Positions 1 to 8,958 are shown, counted from the stretch's first letter. The stretch: 64,000 nt of DNA from Ferruginibacter sp. (GCA_025963635.1 JAOQAK010000056.1:87824-151823), one strand, 5' to 3'. Notes: generated by a model not told the origin, from the letters alone. Program-made: numbers and translations.

Positions 1-1
1 C

Positions 2-1036
2 ACAGAAGAGGTATTGTGGAACCAAATTTTTACTGACCTGGCTACCGCCGAAGCTGATCTGCCAGTCTCTTACGATAACGTAACCGGATTAGATAAGGGT
101 CAGAAGGGTAGGGCCACACAGGGTGCTGCTGCCGGCCTGTTGGGTAAAGCATACCTTTACAGGAAAGACTACGCCAAAGCCGCAGCACAATTTGAAAAGT
201 TTATTAATGGCTCATTAAAAAATGTGTATTCACTGGTGCCGGATTACAGGGATAATTTCAGGGATGTAAACGAGAATAACAGTGAATCACTTTTTGAAGT
301 ACAATTCACAGAAGGAGCAGGAACAGATGTCAACTGGTGTTGTGATCCATCCGCCTCCTGGAAGCAGGTGCAGGCCGTTTCAGTTACCTACGGCATGGAA
401 GGTGCCGGCTTTTCTGATTACCTGCCCACCAGGTGGATATACAATGAATACAAGCAGGAAAAAACAGTTGACGGAAAAAGCGATCCAAGGCTGTTGGCTA
501 CGATCGCATCTTATGAGCCGGCAGACAATTCTACCCTTGCTTACGGAAGGCCCTGGTTCAATCCACTTACCGCTATTTATCCAAGAAAGTATACCAATGA
601 TGGTGTTGGCAATGGCAAAACTTTTGAAGGGGCTGCTGAGTCAGGTATCAACTACCGTGTATTAAGATATGCCGACATCCTGTTGATGTATGCTGAAGTG
701 TTGAATGAAATGAATAAGACCGCAGAAGCTTATCCATTCATACAGCAGGTGAGAACAAGGGCAAAACTTCCTGACCTGGCTACCGTAAAACCAGGCATGT
801 CACAAGCGCAGATGCGTTTGCAGCTGGGCCACGAGCGTGCACTTGAATTTGCGATAGAAGGTCAGCGGATCAATGATATCATCCGGTGGGGTTGGTTATA
901 TGATCCGGCAAGGCTTGCGGAGTTAAAGTCACACGACGCAGACTTTAACACCTGGACTCCCGGCAACGAATATCTGCCAATACCGCAATCGGAACTGGAT
1001 GTAAACAAAAATCTTAAGCCAAACCCGGCGAACTAA
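2..1036 (+). CDS. RagB/SusD family nutrient-uptake lipoprotein, C-terminal part (cut by window start)
   Basis: Open frame already running at base 2, so the true start lies outside the window; the apparent start at 14 is only an internal TTG. The visible 345 residues match the C-terminal two thirds of a RagB/SusD protein: TPR-like helices around residue 40-60, a long middle insertion, then the family's ending, with YRVLRYADILLMYAEVLNEM, a helix about arranging RTRAKLP, then HERALEFAIEGQRINDIIRWG and the final YLPIPQSELDVNKNLKPNP. SusD proteins sit on the outer surface and pass oligosaccharides to the SusC TonB porin, whose gene would lie upstream. Its position before GH43 and GH51 genes makes arabinan or arabino-oligosaccharides the likely ligand; that is inference from context. 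A strong terminator follows. Confidence 0.93.
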   Translation, partial: TEEVLWNQIFTDLATAEADLPVSYDNVTGLDKGQKGRATQGAAAGLLGKAYLYRKDYAKAAAQFEKFINGSLKNVYSLVPDYRDNFRDVNENNSESLFEVQFTEGAGTDVNWCCDPSASWKQVQAVSVTYGMEGAGFSDYLPTRWIYNEYKQEKTVDGKSDPRLLATIASYEPADNSTLAYGRPWFNPLTAIYPRKYTNDGVGNGKTFEGAAESGINYRVLRYADILLMYAEVLNEMNKTAEAYPFIQQVRTRAKLPDLATVKPGMSQAQMRLQLGHERALEFAIEGQRINDIIRWGWLYDPARLAELKSHDADFNTWTPGNEYLPIPQSELDVNKNLKPNPAN

Positions 1037-1050
1037 TACCCGGCAAACAT

Positions 1051-1090
1051 AAATTCCTGCCCGTTATGGTAGACACGGCAGGAATTTTCT
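1051..1090 (+). terminator. Rho-independent terminator after the SusD gene
   Basis: An 11-bp perfect stem (AAATTCCTGCC at 1051-1061 with its complement at 1077-1087) with a 15-nt loop, ending in a short T-rich run. It lies 15 bases after the SusD stop, so it probably separates the SusCD transcript from the arabinanase genes downstream. Confidence 0.8.
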
Positions 1091-1326
1091 TGTTTTACCG
1101 TAACAGCTTTTAAATAGAATGATTAACAAACAAAAAATATAGTTAGGATAGGAAACCCGGGCCGTAGAAAATATAAATAACTGCCTTGATGTTAGCTGCG
1201 CAGATTGTTCCGGTCAACAGCTCAATGGTAATGGCACGAAGTAGAATTTAAGCAATAAACATTGTATGAGTTACTGTAATCCATCTTTTATTATTTCAGA
1301 TTGTCCTGTACAAAGGTGGTGAGTTG

Positions 1327-1387
1327 GCTTTTTATGTGCCAGGCAGAAGTACTACTATTTAGCGTCAGTGGCGTCGCACTCTTGTAC
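1327..1387 (-). repeat. Diverged copy of dispersed GTACAAG element
   Basis: Read on the minus strand this starts GTACAAGAGTGCGACGCCAC and, about 25 bases later, has ACTTCTGCCTGGCACATAAA, which lines up with ACTTCTGCTGGACAATAAA in the copy at 41432-41510. The spacing between the two matching blocks is also similar. It is therefore probably an old member of the family described at 22402-22478. Confidence 0.55.
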
Positions 1388-1488
1388 CTTTTATCTTTAC
1401 GGATCGAATTAAAGAGGTACTACTTGTGTTATATTGAATTGTCAAGGGTCAATAATTCAGGATGACCATACCCAATTCACGATCCAAA

Positions 1489-1621
1489 GTCGTTTACTTA
1501 ATACTCTATTTACCACGCAAAGACGCAAAGGAATAAGATAAGCCGCAAAGAAAAAAACAAAATCAACTTTGCGCCCTTGCATCTTTTCTTTCTTTGCGTG
1601 AAATTTTCTTAAGTAAACGAC
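1489..1621. repeat. Inverted-repeat element, MITE-like
   Basis: Perfect 13-bp terminal inverted repeats, GTCGTTTACTTAA at 1489-1501 and its complement at 1609-1621, enclose about 107 bp. The interior has a second, imperfect inverted pair of the word family CACGCAAAGACGCAAAG / CTTTGCGTG. No coding capacity. The size and symmetry resemble a miniature inverted-repeat element, but no target-site duplication was identified. Confidence 0.55.
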
Positions 1622-1645
1622 ATTTATTCACCATTCACCATTCAC
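1609..1645 (-). repeat. 37-nt dispersed repeat, copy 1
   Basis: The complement of 1609-1645 matches 12000-12036 at 35 of 37 positions, by eye. It joins a tandem GAATGGT word to the CGTTTACTTAA end of the inverted-repeat element. Confidence 0.75.
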
Positions 1646-1689
1646 GGACCACCAGTACAGAAACTATAATCAATTTAAGACAGTCAATT

Positions 1690-3291
1690 ATGAAAAATTT
1701 TTCATTGTATATATTAGGGGTGATAGTACTGCTGGCAACTGGTTGTAAGAAAGCAACTGAACCCCCGCAGCCACCGGTCGTTGTGCCGCCGGTAGTGGTG
1801 CCACCGGTTACAAATCCGTTCGCGGGACCGACCTACCCCGATAACTATACTTCGATCGCTTCATGGGCAAACCGCGACCAATGGAACCTCGCCAATGTGC
1901 ACGATCCAACGGTTGAAAAATCCGGGGAGTATTATTACATGTACCAGACCGATGCTTCTTATGGCAATGCAACTGATGGTCATGGTCATTATCCATACAG
2001 GCGATCCAAAGATCTCGTCACCTGGGAATTCATGGGTACGGCATTCGCTGCTGTGCCTGCATGGGTAAAGGATTCGCTTAATAATAAACGGGCACGGATG
2101 TCACCCTCGCTGCCGGCAATACAAAATCCTTCTTATGGTTGCTGGGCACCTTGTATACGAAAGGTGGGTACTAAATACAGGTTATATTATGCGGTGGTGG
2201 TAACTGATCCCATTGTTGGTTCAGACTATAATGTCTCCTGGTCGGAAAGAGCGTTCATCGGTCTTGCTGAATCAGATGACCTGGCTTCTAACGTGTGGAC
2301 TGATAAGGGGATGGTGGTATGTTCAGAGCCTGACGGTGTAAAAACCTACACGAGAAATGGTGGTAACGACTGGGATGCGTATTTTAAGTTCAACGCAATT
2401 GATCCGAGTTTCATCGTTACGCCCGCTGGTGAGCATTGGCTGATCTATGGATCATGGCATTCAGGAATTGCGGCGCTGAAGTTAAATCCAACCACCGGTA
2501 AGCCGGACAAACTACAAACTATAGACGATTATGGTGTTCGCATTGCGGGCCGTGGAAATAGCAGTACCAATCGCTGGCAGGCGTTGGAAGCACCTGAAAT
2601 TATATACAATGAAACAACAGGATACTACTACCTGTTTTTAGCCTACGACGAATTGTCCGTTGCCTATAACACAAGGGTTGCCCGTTCAAGAAATATCACT
2701 GGTCCATACGTTGGTATAGATGGAGCAAATGTAACCGTTGGCGCAGAATGCTGGCCGATGATCATGCATCCTTATGCATTTAACAATCATACCGGCTGGG
2801 TCGGCATCTCTCACTGCGCAATATTTCAAAACCCTGATACCAAAGAATGGTTCTATGCTTCGCAGGGGCGTTTGCCAAAAGATGTACCGGGCATCAATGT
2901 CTCAAACGCGGTAATGATGGGGCATGTCAGGAGCATCCAGTGGACGGAAGATGGCTGGCCGGTGGTTGCGCCGGAAAGATATGCAGCGGTACCTAAAACA
3001 ACCATAACTGAACAGTCGCTGGTGGGCAGCTGGGAACAAATTACGATGCAGTATCAATACCAGGTGATTCAAAAATCCGTTAGTATCACACTCTCCGCTG
3101 ATAAGAAGGTGAGTGGGGGCGTTACGGGTGCGTGGTCTTATAATAGTGCAACAGGTATACTCGATATCGATGGCGTTAAGTGCAATGTAACAGATGCCTG
3201 GGATTGGGAGGCTTCCACCAGGAAGGTAACACTAACGTATAGCGGATTTACATCCGGTGGCCGACCGGTATGGGGCAAAAAGATATCGTGA
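1690..3291 (+). CDS. GH43 endo-alpha-1,5-L-arabinanase, surface lipoprotein
   Basis: The open frame extends up to 1594, but the ATG at 1690 is chosen because it gives a lipoprotein signal peptide with lipobox ATGC (Cys19), followed by a Pro/Val linker. The 534-residue protein has the five-blade GH43 pattern: base Asp72 in VHDPTV, pKa-tuning Asp238 in NAIDPSF, and general acid Glu300 in LEAPEI. The last roughly 85 residues (from SLVGSWEQ) look like the small beta domain found at the C terminus of extracellular arabinanases. It likely cleaves alpha-1,5-linked arabinan at the cell surface, supplying oligomers to SusCD. Two more GH43 genes and a GH51 follow on the same strand. Endo activity is inferred from the resemblance to arabinanases and is not certain. 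Confidence 0.9.
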   Translation: MKNFSLYILGVIVLLATGCKKATEPPQPPVVVPPVVVPPVTNPFAGPTYPDNYTSIASWANRDQWNLANVHDPTVEKSGEYYYMYQTDASYGNATDGHGHYPYRRSKDLVTWEFMGTAFAAVPAWVKDSLNNKRARMSPSLPAIQNPSYGCWAPCIRKVGTKYRLYYAVVVTDPIVGSDYNVSWSERAFIGLAESDDLASNVWTDKGMVVCSEPDGVKTYTRNGGNDWDAYFKFNAIDPSFIVTPAGEHWLIYGSWHSGIAALKLNPTTGKPDKLQTIDDYGVRIAGRGNSSTNRWQALEAPEIIYNETTGYYYLFLAYDELSVAYNTRVARSRNITGPYVGIDGANVTVGAECWPMIMHPYAFNNHTGWVGISHCAIFQNPDTKEWFYASQGRLPKDVPGINVSNAVMMGHVRSIQWTEDGWPVVAPERYAAVPKTTITEQSLVGSWEQITMQYQYQVIQKSVSITLSADKKVSGGVTGAWSYNSATGILDIDGVKCNVTDAWDWEASTRKVTLTYSGFTSGGRPVWGKKIS

Positions 3292-3368
3292 TAGGATGGC
3301 TGTTTACCGATCCGGGGTATTCGACAAGTACTTACTATCACTAAAACAACTTCAGAACGTAATAAAAA

Positions 3369-4367
3369 ATGATCCTGTATAACATGCTTTTAAAATCGAA
3401 ACAACGGGTGGTGGTGACCATACTTACCATAGGCTTGGCATCCTTACAAAACAATATGGCTTATGCACAAGGCTCTGCTGTCGTTGGCGGTAACCCGATC
3501 ATAAAAGATAAGTACACCGCAGACCCGGCAGCATTTGTATACGGCGATTCGGTGTTTTTATATACCGGTCATGATGAAGCAGCACCGGGCAAAGATGGGT
3601 ATGTGATGCATGAATGGCTGTGTTATTCCTCGGCAGATATGGTACACTGGACGGAACATAGCGTACCGCTCCGGGTGAAGGATTTTGCGTGGGCAAAGGA
3701 TGACGCATGGGCATCGCAGGTGATAGAACGCAGTGGTAAATTTTATTGGTATGTGGCTACAGAGCATGCTGCCATTAAGGGGAAGGCCATTGGTGTAGCA
3801 GTGGCTGATCACCCAACCGGGCCGTTCAAAGATGCACGTGGTTCAGCAATCATTACCAATGATATGACAACCGATGCTACAATCAGCTGGGATGATATCG
3901 ATCCCTCAGTGATCGTTGATAACGGCCAGGCTTACCTGTTTTGGGGAAACTCAAAATGCCATTATGCAAAGCTGAAGCAAAATATGATCGAGTTGGATGG
4001 TCCCATTAATACCATCGCATTACCAAATTTTACAGAAGCTCCCTGGATACACAAACGCAATGGCTGGTATTATCTTTCCTATGCTTCCGGGTTTCCCGAA
4101 AAGATAGCTTATGCAATGAGCAGGAGTATAGAAGGCCCATGGCAATTTAAAGGAATACTAAATGAAGTTGCGGGCAATTCTAATACAAATCACCAGTCGA
4201 TTATTGAATTTAAGGGCAAGTCGTATTTTATTTATCACAATGGAAGTTTGCAAACTGATGGTGGCAGTTTCCGACGCTCAGTTTGCATTGATTATTTGTA
4301 TTACAATCGGGATGGAACCATAAAACGCATTGATATGACAACAGAAGGTGTAAACCCTGCCAGATGA
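3369..4367 (+). CDS. GH43 glycosidase, arabinofuranosidase/xylosidase type, secreted
   Basis: 332 residues with a hydrophobic N terminus ending near AYAQ, so probably exported. Start is either 3369 or the in-frame ATG at 3384; both leave a usable signal peptide. The catalytic triad of the family is visible: Asp52 in YTADPAAF, Asp178 in DDIDPSV, Glu223 in FTEAPWI. The sequence differs clearly from the other two GH43 proteins here and has no extra domain. It begins 77 bases after the preceding GH43 and is probably co-transcribed. Exo-acting removal of arabinose from arabinan side chains or oligomers is the likeliest role; a beta-xylosidase or mixed specificity cannot be excluded. Confidence 0.88.
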   Translation: MILYNMLLKSKQRVVVTILTIGLASLQNNMAYAQGSAVVGGNPIIKDKYTADPAAFVYGDSVFLYTGHDEAAPGKDGYVMHEWLCYSSADMVHWTEHSVPLRVKDFAWAKDDAWASQVIERSGKFYWYVATEHAAIKGKAIGVAVADHPTGPFKDARGSAIITNDMTTDATISWDDIDPSVIVDNGQAYLFWGNSKCHYAKLKQNMIELDGPINTIALPNFTEAPWIHKRNGWYYLSYASGFPEKIAYAMSRSIEGPWQFKGILNEVAGNSNTNHQSIIEFKGKSYFIYHNGSLQTDGGSFRRSVCIDYLYYNRDGTIKRIDMTTEGVNPAR

Positions 4368-4442
4368 AATCGCTTGCCTGTGGTAAATTGTGCCGGCAAC
4401 AATAGTACTGTGCGCAGAAGGCACCAAAGATTTACAAATGTT

Positions 4443-4457
4443 GAAGAGTGCGACGCC
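4443..4457 (+). repeat. Possible fragment of the diverged dispersed element
   Basis: GAAGAGTGCGACGCC here matches the core of the diverged copy at 1371-1387 (read on the minus strand). The match is only about 14 bases and the flanks differ, so membership is uncertain. It lies in the 215-base gap between GH43 and GH51. Confidence 0.3.
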
Positions 4458-4582
4458 TGTGAAGCTTCATTGATAATCTTAAGCCGGGAAAAAAATATTT
4501 TTAAACAACAGTGATAAATTTTTCATTTACGAAACGACTAAAAGGCTCCGTATAACATTTATTACCAACAAAAAATAATAAT

Positions 4583-6571
4583 ATGCATTTAAAGAAGTTG
4601 CTTGCCTCACTCATTTTTACAACAGGTTTCTTAATACCAGGTTCTATCGATGCACAGCAAAAAAACAATATTGTGGTGAATGCAGGCCGTTCGATAGCAA
4701 CCGTTCAGCCAACCATGTGGGGAATCTTTTTTGAAGATATTAACCTGGGTGCGGATGGTGGCATTTACGCCGAACTGGTAAAGAACCGTTCCTTTGAATT
4801 CTATATGCCGCTGATGGGCTGGACTGTTAAAGAAGATAAAATAAACGAAGGCAGCGTAATGGTGCTGAACAGGCAAGAAGAAAATATTGCCAATCCGCGG
4901 TTTGCCTGCATATCAAAAAAAGAGGCAGGCAATTCACTCAGTATTACCAATGAAGGATTTCGTGGCATGGGCATCAAAAAACAATTGCGGTATGATTTTT
5001 CAGTGATGTACCGCCAACACGCGCCCGGACTTACCATGCACATAGAACTGCTGAATGGTTCCGGTAAAACAATTGGCAATGCAGTAGTTACTCCTTCGTC
5101 CGATACAGTGAAAGAATGGAAGAAAGCCGCAGTAAGCTTTGTAGCCTCAGACACGGCTTTAAGAGGAAAACTAAGGATTCGTTTTGAAGGAACGGGCGTA
5201 ATTGATCTCGATATGATCTCCTTATTTCCGGCAGATACCTGGAAACAGCGGCCGGGAGGAATGCGGGCAGATATGATTCAAATGCTGGCTGATATGAAAC
5301 CCGGCTTTATTCGATTCCCGGGTGGTTGCATCGTGGAAGGGCATGATCTTGCTGTTCGATATCAATGGAAAAAAACCATTGGCCCGGTAGAAGACAGGCA
5401 GCTGATCATCAACCGTTGGAACAGTGAATTTGCACACCGGCCCACCCCGGATTATTTCCAAACTTTTGGTCTTGGTTTTTATGAATATTTTCAGCTTGCG
5501 GAAGACATTGGTGCAGAGCCCTTACCGATTCTCAATGCGGGCATGGCCTGCCAGTTCAATACAGCCGAACTGGTACCCATTGACCAATTGGATCCTTATG
5601 TGCAGGACGCATTGGACCTGGTTGAATTCGCTAACGGAGATACCAATACGAAATGGGGGAAATTCCGGGCGAACATGGGGCATCCTGCTCCTTTCAATTT
5701 GAAGATGATGGGTGTTGGCAATGAGAACTGGGGCCCGCAATACGTAGAGCGGTTAAAGATATTTACGAAGGCGCTCAAAGCCCGTTATCCTGATCTTAAA
5801 CTGGTAAATAGTTCGGGCACTGATCCTAATGGCGAACGGTTTGATTATCTCAACGGCGAGCTAAGAAAAATGAATGCCGATATTATTGATGAGCATTATT
5901 ATCGCAGGCCCGAATGGTTTTTGGCGAATGCAAACCGGTACGATAATTATCCACGCAACGGACCAAAAGTATTTGCCGGCGAATATGCGGCCCAAAGTGA
6001 TAAAACAGTAAGCATCAATAACAGGAACAATGCACAAACCGCCATTGCAGAAGCTGCCTTTATGACCGGGCTGGAACGCAATGCTGCCGTGGTAAACCTT
6101 GCTTCGTATGCGCCATTGTTTGCGCATGTAGATGGGTGGCAATGGACTCCCGACCTGATCTGGGTGAATAATCTGCAATCGTATGGCACACCCAATTATT
6201 ATGTACAAAAGTTATACTCCACCAATAAAGGAACAGACGTGGTGCCGGCGTTGTTAGATGGCAAGGCAGTAGCGGGCCAGGATAGCCTGTATGCTTCCGC
6301 GGTAGTTGATAAAAATAAAAGAGAGCTGATCATCAAAATAGTAAATGCTTCTCAAAAAGAAAGAATGAGCCCTATCAGTATTGAAGGCATTAATAAGATT
6401 CCGTCCGAAGCGATGCTTACTGTATTGCAAAGCAACCATCTTCATGATGTTAATTCATTCGACAAGCCACAAAACGTAGCGCCGAAGGAGTCAACCATTG
6501 CTTTAAAAGGAAAGACATTGAATTTTATGGCAGCACCGAATTCTTTTTCTATAATCAGGATAAAAATCTAA
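4583..6571 (+). CDS. GH51 alpha-L-arabinofuranosidase, secreted
   Basis: 662 residues with a signal peptide ending near IDAQ. The N-terminal part (to about residue 220) is a carbohydrate-binding-like beta domain, followed by a TIM barrel that opens with IRFPGGCIVEGHD. Glu381 in GVGNENWG is the expected acid/base and Glu467 in FAGEYA the expected nucleophile; the C-terminal beta-sandwich runs to the end. GH51 enzymes release alpha-1,2-, 1,3- and 1,5-linked L-arabinose from arabinan, arabinoxylan and oligosaccharides. Location is probably periplasmic. With the three GH43 proteins it makes a full arabinan-degrading set. Length fits the bacterial/plant-like branch with an N-terminal binding domain. 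Confidence 0.94.
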   Translation: MHLKKLLASLIFTTGFLIPGSIDAQQKNNIVVNAGRSIATVQPTMWGIFFEDINLGADGGIYAELVKNRSFEFYMPLMGWTVKEDKINEGSVMVLNRQEENIANPRFACISKKEAGNSLSITNEGFRGMGIKKQLRYDFSVMYRQHAPGLTMHIELLNGSGKTIGNAVVTPSSDTVKEWKKAAVSFVASDTALRGKLRIRFEGTGVIDLDMISLFPADTWKQRPGGMRADMIQMLADMKPGFIRFPGGCIVEGHDLAVRYQWKKTIGPVEDRQLIINRWNSEFAHRPTPDYFQTFGLGFYEYFQLAEDIGAEPLPILNAGMACQFNTAELVPIDQLDPYVQDALDLVEFANGDTNTKWGKFRANMGHPAPFNLKMMGVGNENWGPQYVERLKIFTKALKARYPDLKLVNSSGTDPNGERFDYLNGELRKMNADIIDEHYYRRPEWFLANANRYDNYPRNGPKVFAGEYAAQSDKTVSINNRNNAQTAIAEAAFMTGLERNAAVVNLASYAPLFAHVDGWQWTPDLIWVNNLQSYGTPNYYVQKLYSTNKGTDVVPALLDGKAVAGQDSLYASAVVDKNKRELIIKIVNASQKERMSPISIEGINKIPSEAMLTVLQSNHLHDVNSFDKPQNVAPKESTIALKGKTLNFMAAPNSFSIIRIKI

Positions 6572-6607
6572 GCCGGATAAAATTGTAAGGCTTATTTTGC
6601 GATTACT

Positions 6608-7585
6608 ATGAATAATAAAAATTATCGCTGGGGAATATTAGGTGCCGGCAGGATCGCTGAAAAATTTTGCACTGCACTTGCTGTTGTGAAAGGATCAGAA
6701 GTATATGCAGTTGCGTCCCGCAACGAGGACAGGGCAAAAGAGTACGCGGCTAAATTCAATGCTTCAAAATGGTATACCAATTACGATGACCTGTTAAAAG
6801 ATAAGGAGGTGGATATTGTTTATATAGCAACACCGCATTCCTTTCATCACCAACAAGCCATCGCCTGCCTGCAAAATGGCAAAGCGGTATTATGTGAAAA
6901 GCCTATGTCGCTCAGCTACCGTCAAACAAAAGAGATGATTGATACTGCTACTGAGCGCAAACTTTTCTTAATGGAAGGTATGTGGACTGCATGTATGCCC
7001 TCTATTAAAAAAATACAATCATTGATTGAAGAGGATGTTATCGGGGCTCCTCAATTCCTTTCTGCCGATTTCGGGTTTGCGGCACCGTTGGATTTGGAAA
7101 GCAGGTTGTATAATAAATCGCTTGGGGGCGGATCAATAATGGATGTGGGTATTTACCCGATTGCTTTGGCAACATTACTATTTGGTGAGCCGACCGTTAT
7201 AAAAACCATTGCCAGGCTTGCCGCAACGGGTGTTGATGAATATGCCAATATTATTTGCCAGTTCAGCAACGGTGCATCTGCTCAATTGATTTCTTCTATT
7301 TGTTTTCAAACGGCCATTGAGGCTGAGATTGTAGGAACAAAAGGAAGAATAAAAATTAATAATCCCTGGTTTAAGGCGACTGACTTTTCTGTTATATTGG
7401 AAGACGGGACGGATCAGGCCTATTCTTTTCCGCATCTTGGCAATGGCTTCGGACATGAGATTATGGAAGTAATGCATTGCCTGGATAATGGCTTACTACA
7501 AAGCACCAAAGTGACTCATCAATTAACTTTATCAGTGAGCAGGATAATGGAAACTGTATTGGAGCAGGCAGGTGTTGAGTACTAA
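6608..7585 (+). CDS. Gfo/Idh/MocA family NAD(P)-dependent oxidoreductase
   Basis: 325 residues, no signal peptide, cytoplasmic. The N-terminal Rossmann fold begins WGILGAGRIAEKF (glycine-rich dinucleotide loop), followed by the family motif CEKPMSLS with the catalytic lysine, and a C-terminal alpha/beta domain with GGGSIMDVGIYPIALA. Members oxidise or reduce sugars and sugar derivatives such as glucose, inositol, xylose or trans-dihydrodiols. It begins 36 bases after GH51 and is likely in the same operon, so a role in handling a released sugar is plausible; the substrate cannot be read from the sequence. Confidence 0.9.
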   Translation: MNNKNYRWGILGAGRIAEKFCTALAVVKGSEVYAVASRNEDRAKEYAAKFNASKWYTNYDDLLKDKEVDIVYIATPHSFHHQQAIACLQNGKAVLCEKPMSLSYRQTKEMIDTATERKLFLMEGMWTACMPSIKKIQSLIEEDVIGAPQFLSADFGFAAPLDLESRLYNKSLGGGSIMDVGIYPIALATLLFGEPTVIKTIARLAATGVDEYANIICQFSNGASAQLISSICFQTAIEAEIVGTKGRIKINNPWFKATDFSVILEDGTDQAYSFPHLGNGFGHEIMEVMHCLDNGLLQSTKVTHQLTLSVSRIMETVLEQAGVEY

Positions 7586-7619
7586 AGTTACAGCACGTAC
7601 CAAAGGAAGTTCAATTCGT

Positions 7620-7663
7620 GTATTCCCGGTGAGTCACCCCAAAGGGTGACTCACCGGGAATAC
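7620..7663. repeat. Perfect 20-bp hairpin, core GGTGAGTCACCC
   Basis: Stem 7620-7639 pairs perfectly with 7644-7663 around a CAAA loop. It sits 34 bases after the oxidoreductase stop with no T-run, so it is not a simple terminator. The inner part (GGTGAGTCACCC / GGGTGACTCACC with CAAA loop) recurs at 37882-37930 with a different but still fully paired outer stem. Confidence 0.85.
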
Positions 7664-7717
7664 ACCCCACAATCATTCCTGCCGTATGTTTTAGGATCAC
7701 TTTAAAAATTATTTAAT

Positions 7718-8749
7718 ATGAACCTTTTTCGGTTTTTTATAGCGAAGCAATTTGTTGTAGTCCTTGCTTTATTCTCTTCTGTAAATGCTTTTGCCCAGCC
7801 AGGCAATCCCCGCCCATTCAACGATACACTTATTTCCGTACACGACCCTGTGATCATCCGGCAGGATAGTACTTATTATATTTTTTGTACCGGTCAGGGT
7901 ATTGCGGTTTTTTCTTCAACAGACATGAAACATTGGAAAAAAGAAAAGGCAGTTTTCCCGGGGGCGCAGGATTGGGCCGTAAAAGCCATCCCGGGATTCA
8001 GGGGCCATGTTTGGGCGCCTGATATCAGTTATTACAATGGTATGTATTATTTATATTATTCAGTATCTGCCTTTGGTAAAAACACTTCGGCCATTGGCGT
8101 AGCAACCAACAAAACACTGGATCCATCTGCCCCCAACTTTAAATGGACCGACCATGGACGAGTGATTCAATCTGTGCCGGGAAGAGATATGTGGAATGCA
8201 ATCGATCCGAACTTAATTATGGATGAAAATAAAATTCCCTGGCTGGCATTTGGTTCTTTTTGGAACGGTATCAAACTTGTTAAACTGAATGATGATTTGA
8301 CCACGGTATCACAGCCTGAAATATGGCATACTGTTGCCAGTCGCAAAAGAGATTTTATTCTTCCTGATTCGGTAGCGGGCGATGCAGCCATTGAAGGTCC
8401 GTTCATTTATAAGCATGATAACTATTACTATTTATTTGTGTCCTTTGATTATTGCTGTCGTGGCGAAAAGAGTACTTACAAGATGATGGTGGGCAAAAGT
8501 GAGAAAGTAACGGGGCCGTATATAGATAGGGATGGGGTGCCCTTGAATTTAGGAGGCGGTTCCGTTGTGCTGGAAGGAAATAAAGACTGGTTTGGCGTGG
8601 GGCATAATGCAGTGGCGGCTTTCAACGGTTCAGACTACCTGGTATATCATGCCTATGATGCAAGTGATAATGGAAGGTCGAAGTTGCAGATCGAAAAAAT
8701 AACCTGGGTGAACGGATGGCCATTTGTTGGAAGAAGACCAGCGTTGTGA
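7718..8749 (+). CDS. GH43 arabinan endo-1,5-alpha-L-arabinosidase, secreted
   Basis: 343 residues with a signal peptide ending near AFAQ. The triad is clear: Asp43 in VHDPVI, Asp163 in NAIDPNL, Glu226 in IEGPFI. The compact single-domain length and the HVWAPDISYYNGMYYLYYS and FDYCCRG segments are typical of the small endo-arabinanases (AbnA-like). It would cut alpha-1,5-arabinan internally, in the periplasm or at the surface. A hairpin separates it from the preceding gene, so it may have its own transcript. It complements the larger lipoprotein GH43 near the left end of the locus. Confidence 0.92.
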   Translation: MNLFRFFIAKQFVVVLALFSSVNAFAQPGNPRPFNDTLISVHDPVIIRQDSTYYIFCTGQGIAVFSSTDMKHWKKEKAVFPGAQDWAVKAIPGFRGHVWAPDISYYNGMYYLYYSVSAFGKNTSAIGVATNKTLDPSAPNFKWTDHGRVIQSVPGRDMWNAIDPNLIMDENKIPWLAFGSFWNGIKLVKLNDDLTTVSQPEIWHTVASRKRDFILPDSVAGDAAIEGPFIYKHDNYYYLFVSFDYCCRGEKSTYKMMVGKSEKVTGPYIDRDGVPLNLGGGSVVLEGNKDWFGVGHNAVAAFNGSDYLVYHAYDASDNGRSKLQIEKITWVNGWPFVGRRPAL

Positions 8750-8958
8750 ACCGGCGCCAATTGACTATGTTCTTCATCAATATGTACCCGATGGATACTT
8801 TCCAACGCATTGGTAAAGCCACACGCCAGGGCCATCCAATCTGTAAATGTCGTCGGACAAGGATGATCCATGTATCAAAACGTAATAAATCGGATGAATT
8901 TCTATTTCAGATGCTTTAATTCGTTTTACTTTACAGTGAATTACCAACGTAAAGCTTT

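Larger units (their letters stand above)
1037..1689. other. 653-base gap with repeats, no gene
   Basis: No credible coding frame. After the terminator it holds a diverged copy of a dispersed element (about 1327-1387, reverse orientation), then an inverted-repeat unit at 1489-1621 and a 37-nt repeat at 1609-1645 that recurs at 12000-12036. The promoter of the following GH43 gene must lie here, but I could not identify a convincing -7 element. Confidence 0.7.

Noticed and set aside
1303..1320. GTACAAAGGTGGTGAG as a further copy of the dispersed element
   Set aside because: Only the first seven bases match well and there is no flank similarity.
1594..1689. N-terminal extension of the first GH43 protein
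   Set aside because: It runs through the repeat region and would bury the lipoprotein signal, which starts cleanly at 1690.
8716..8919. 67-codon plus-strand frame after the third GH43
   Set aside because: It overlaps the GH43 end in another frame and shows no recognisable domain.
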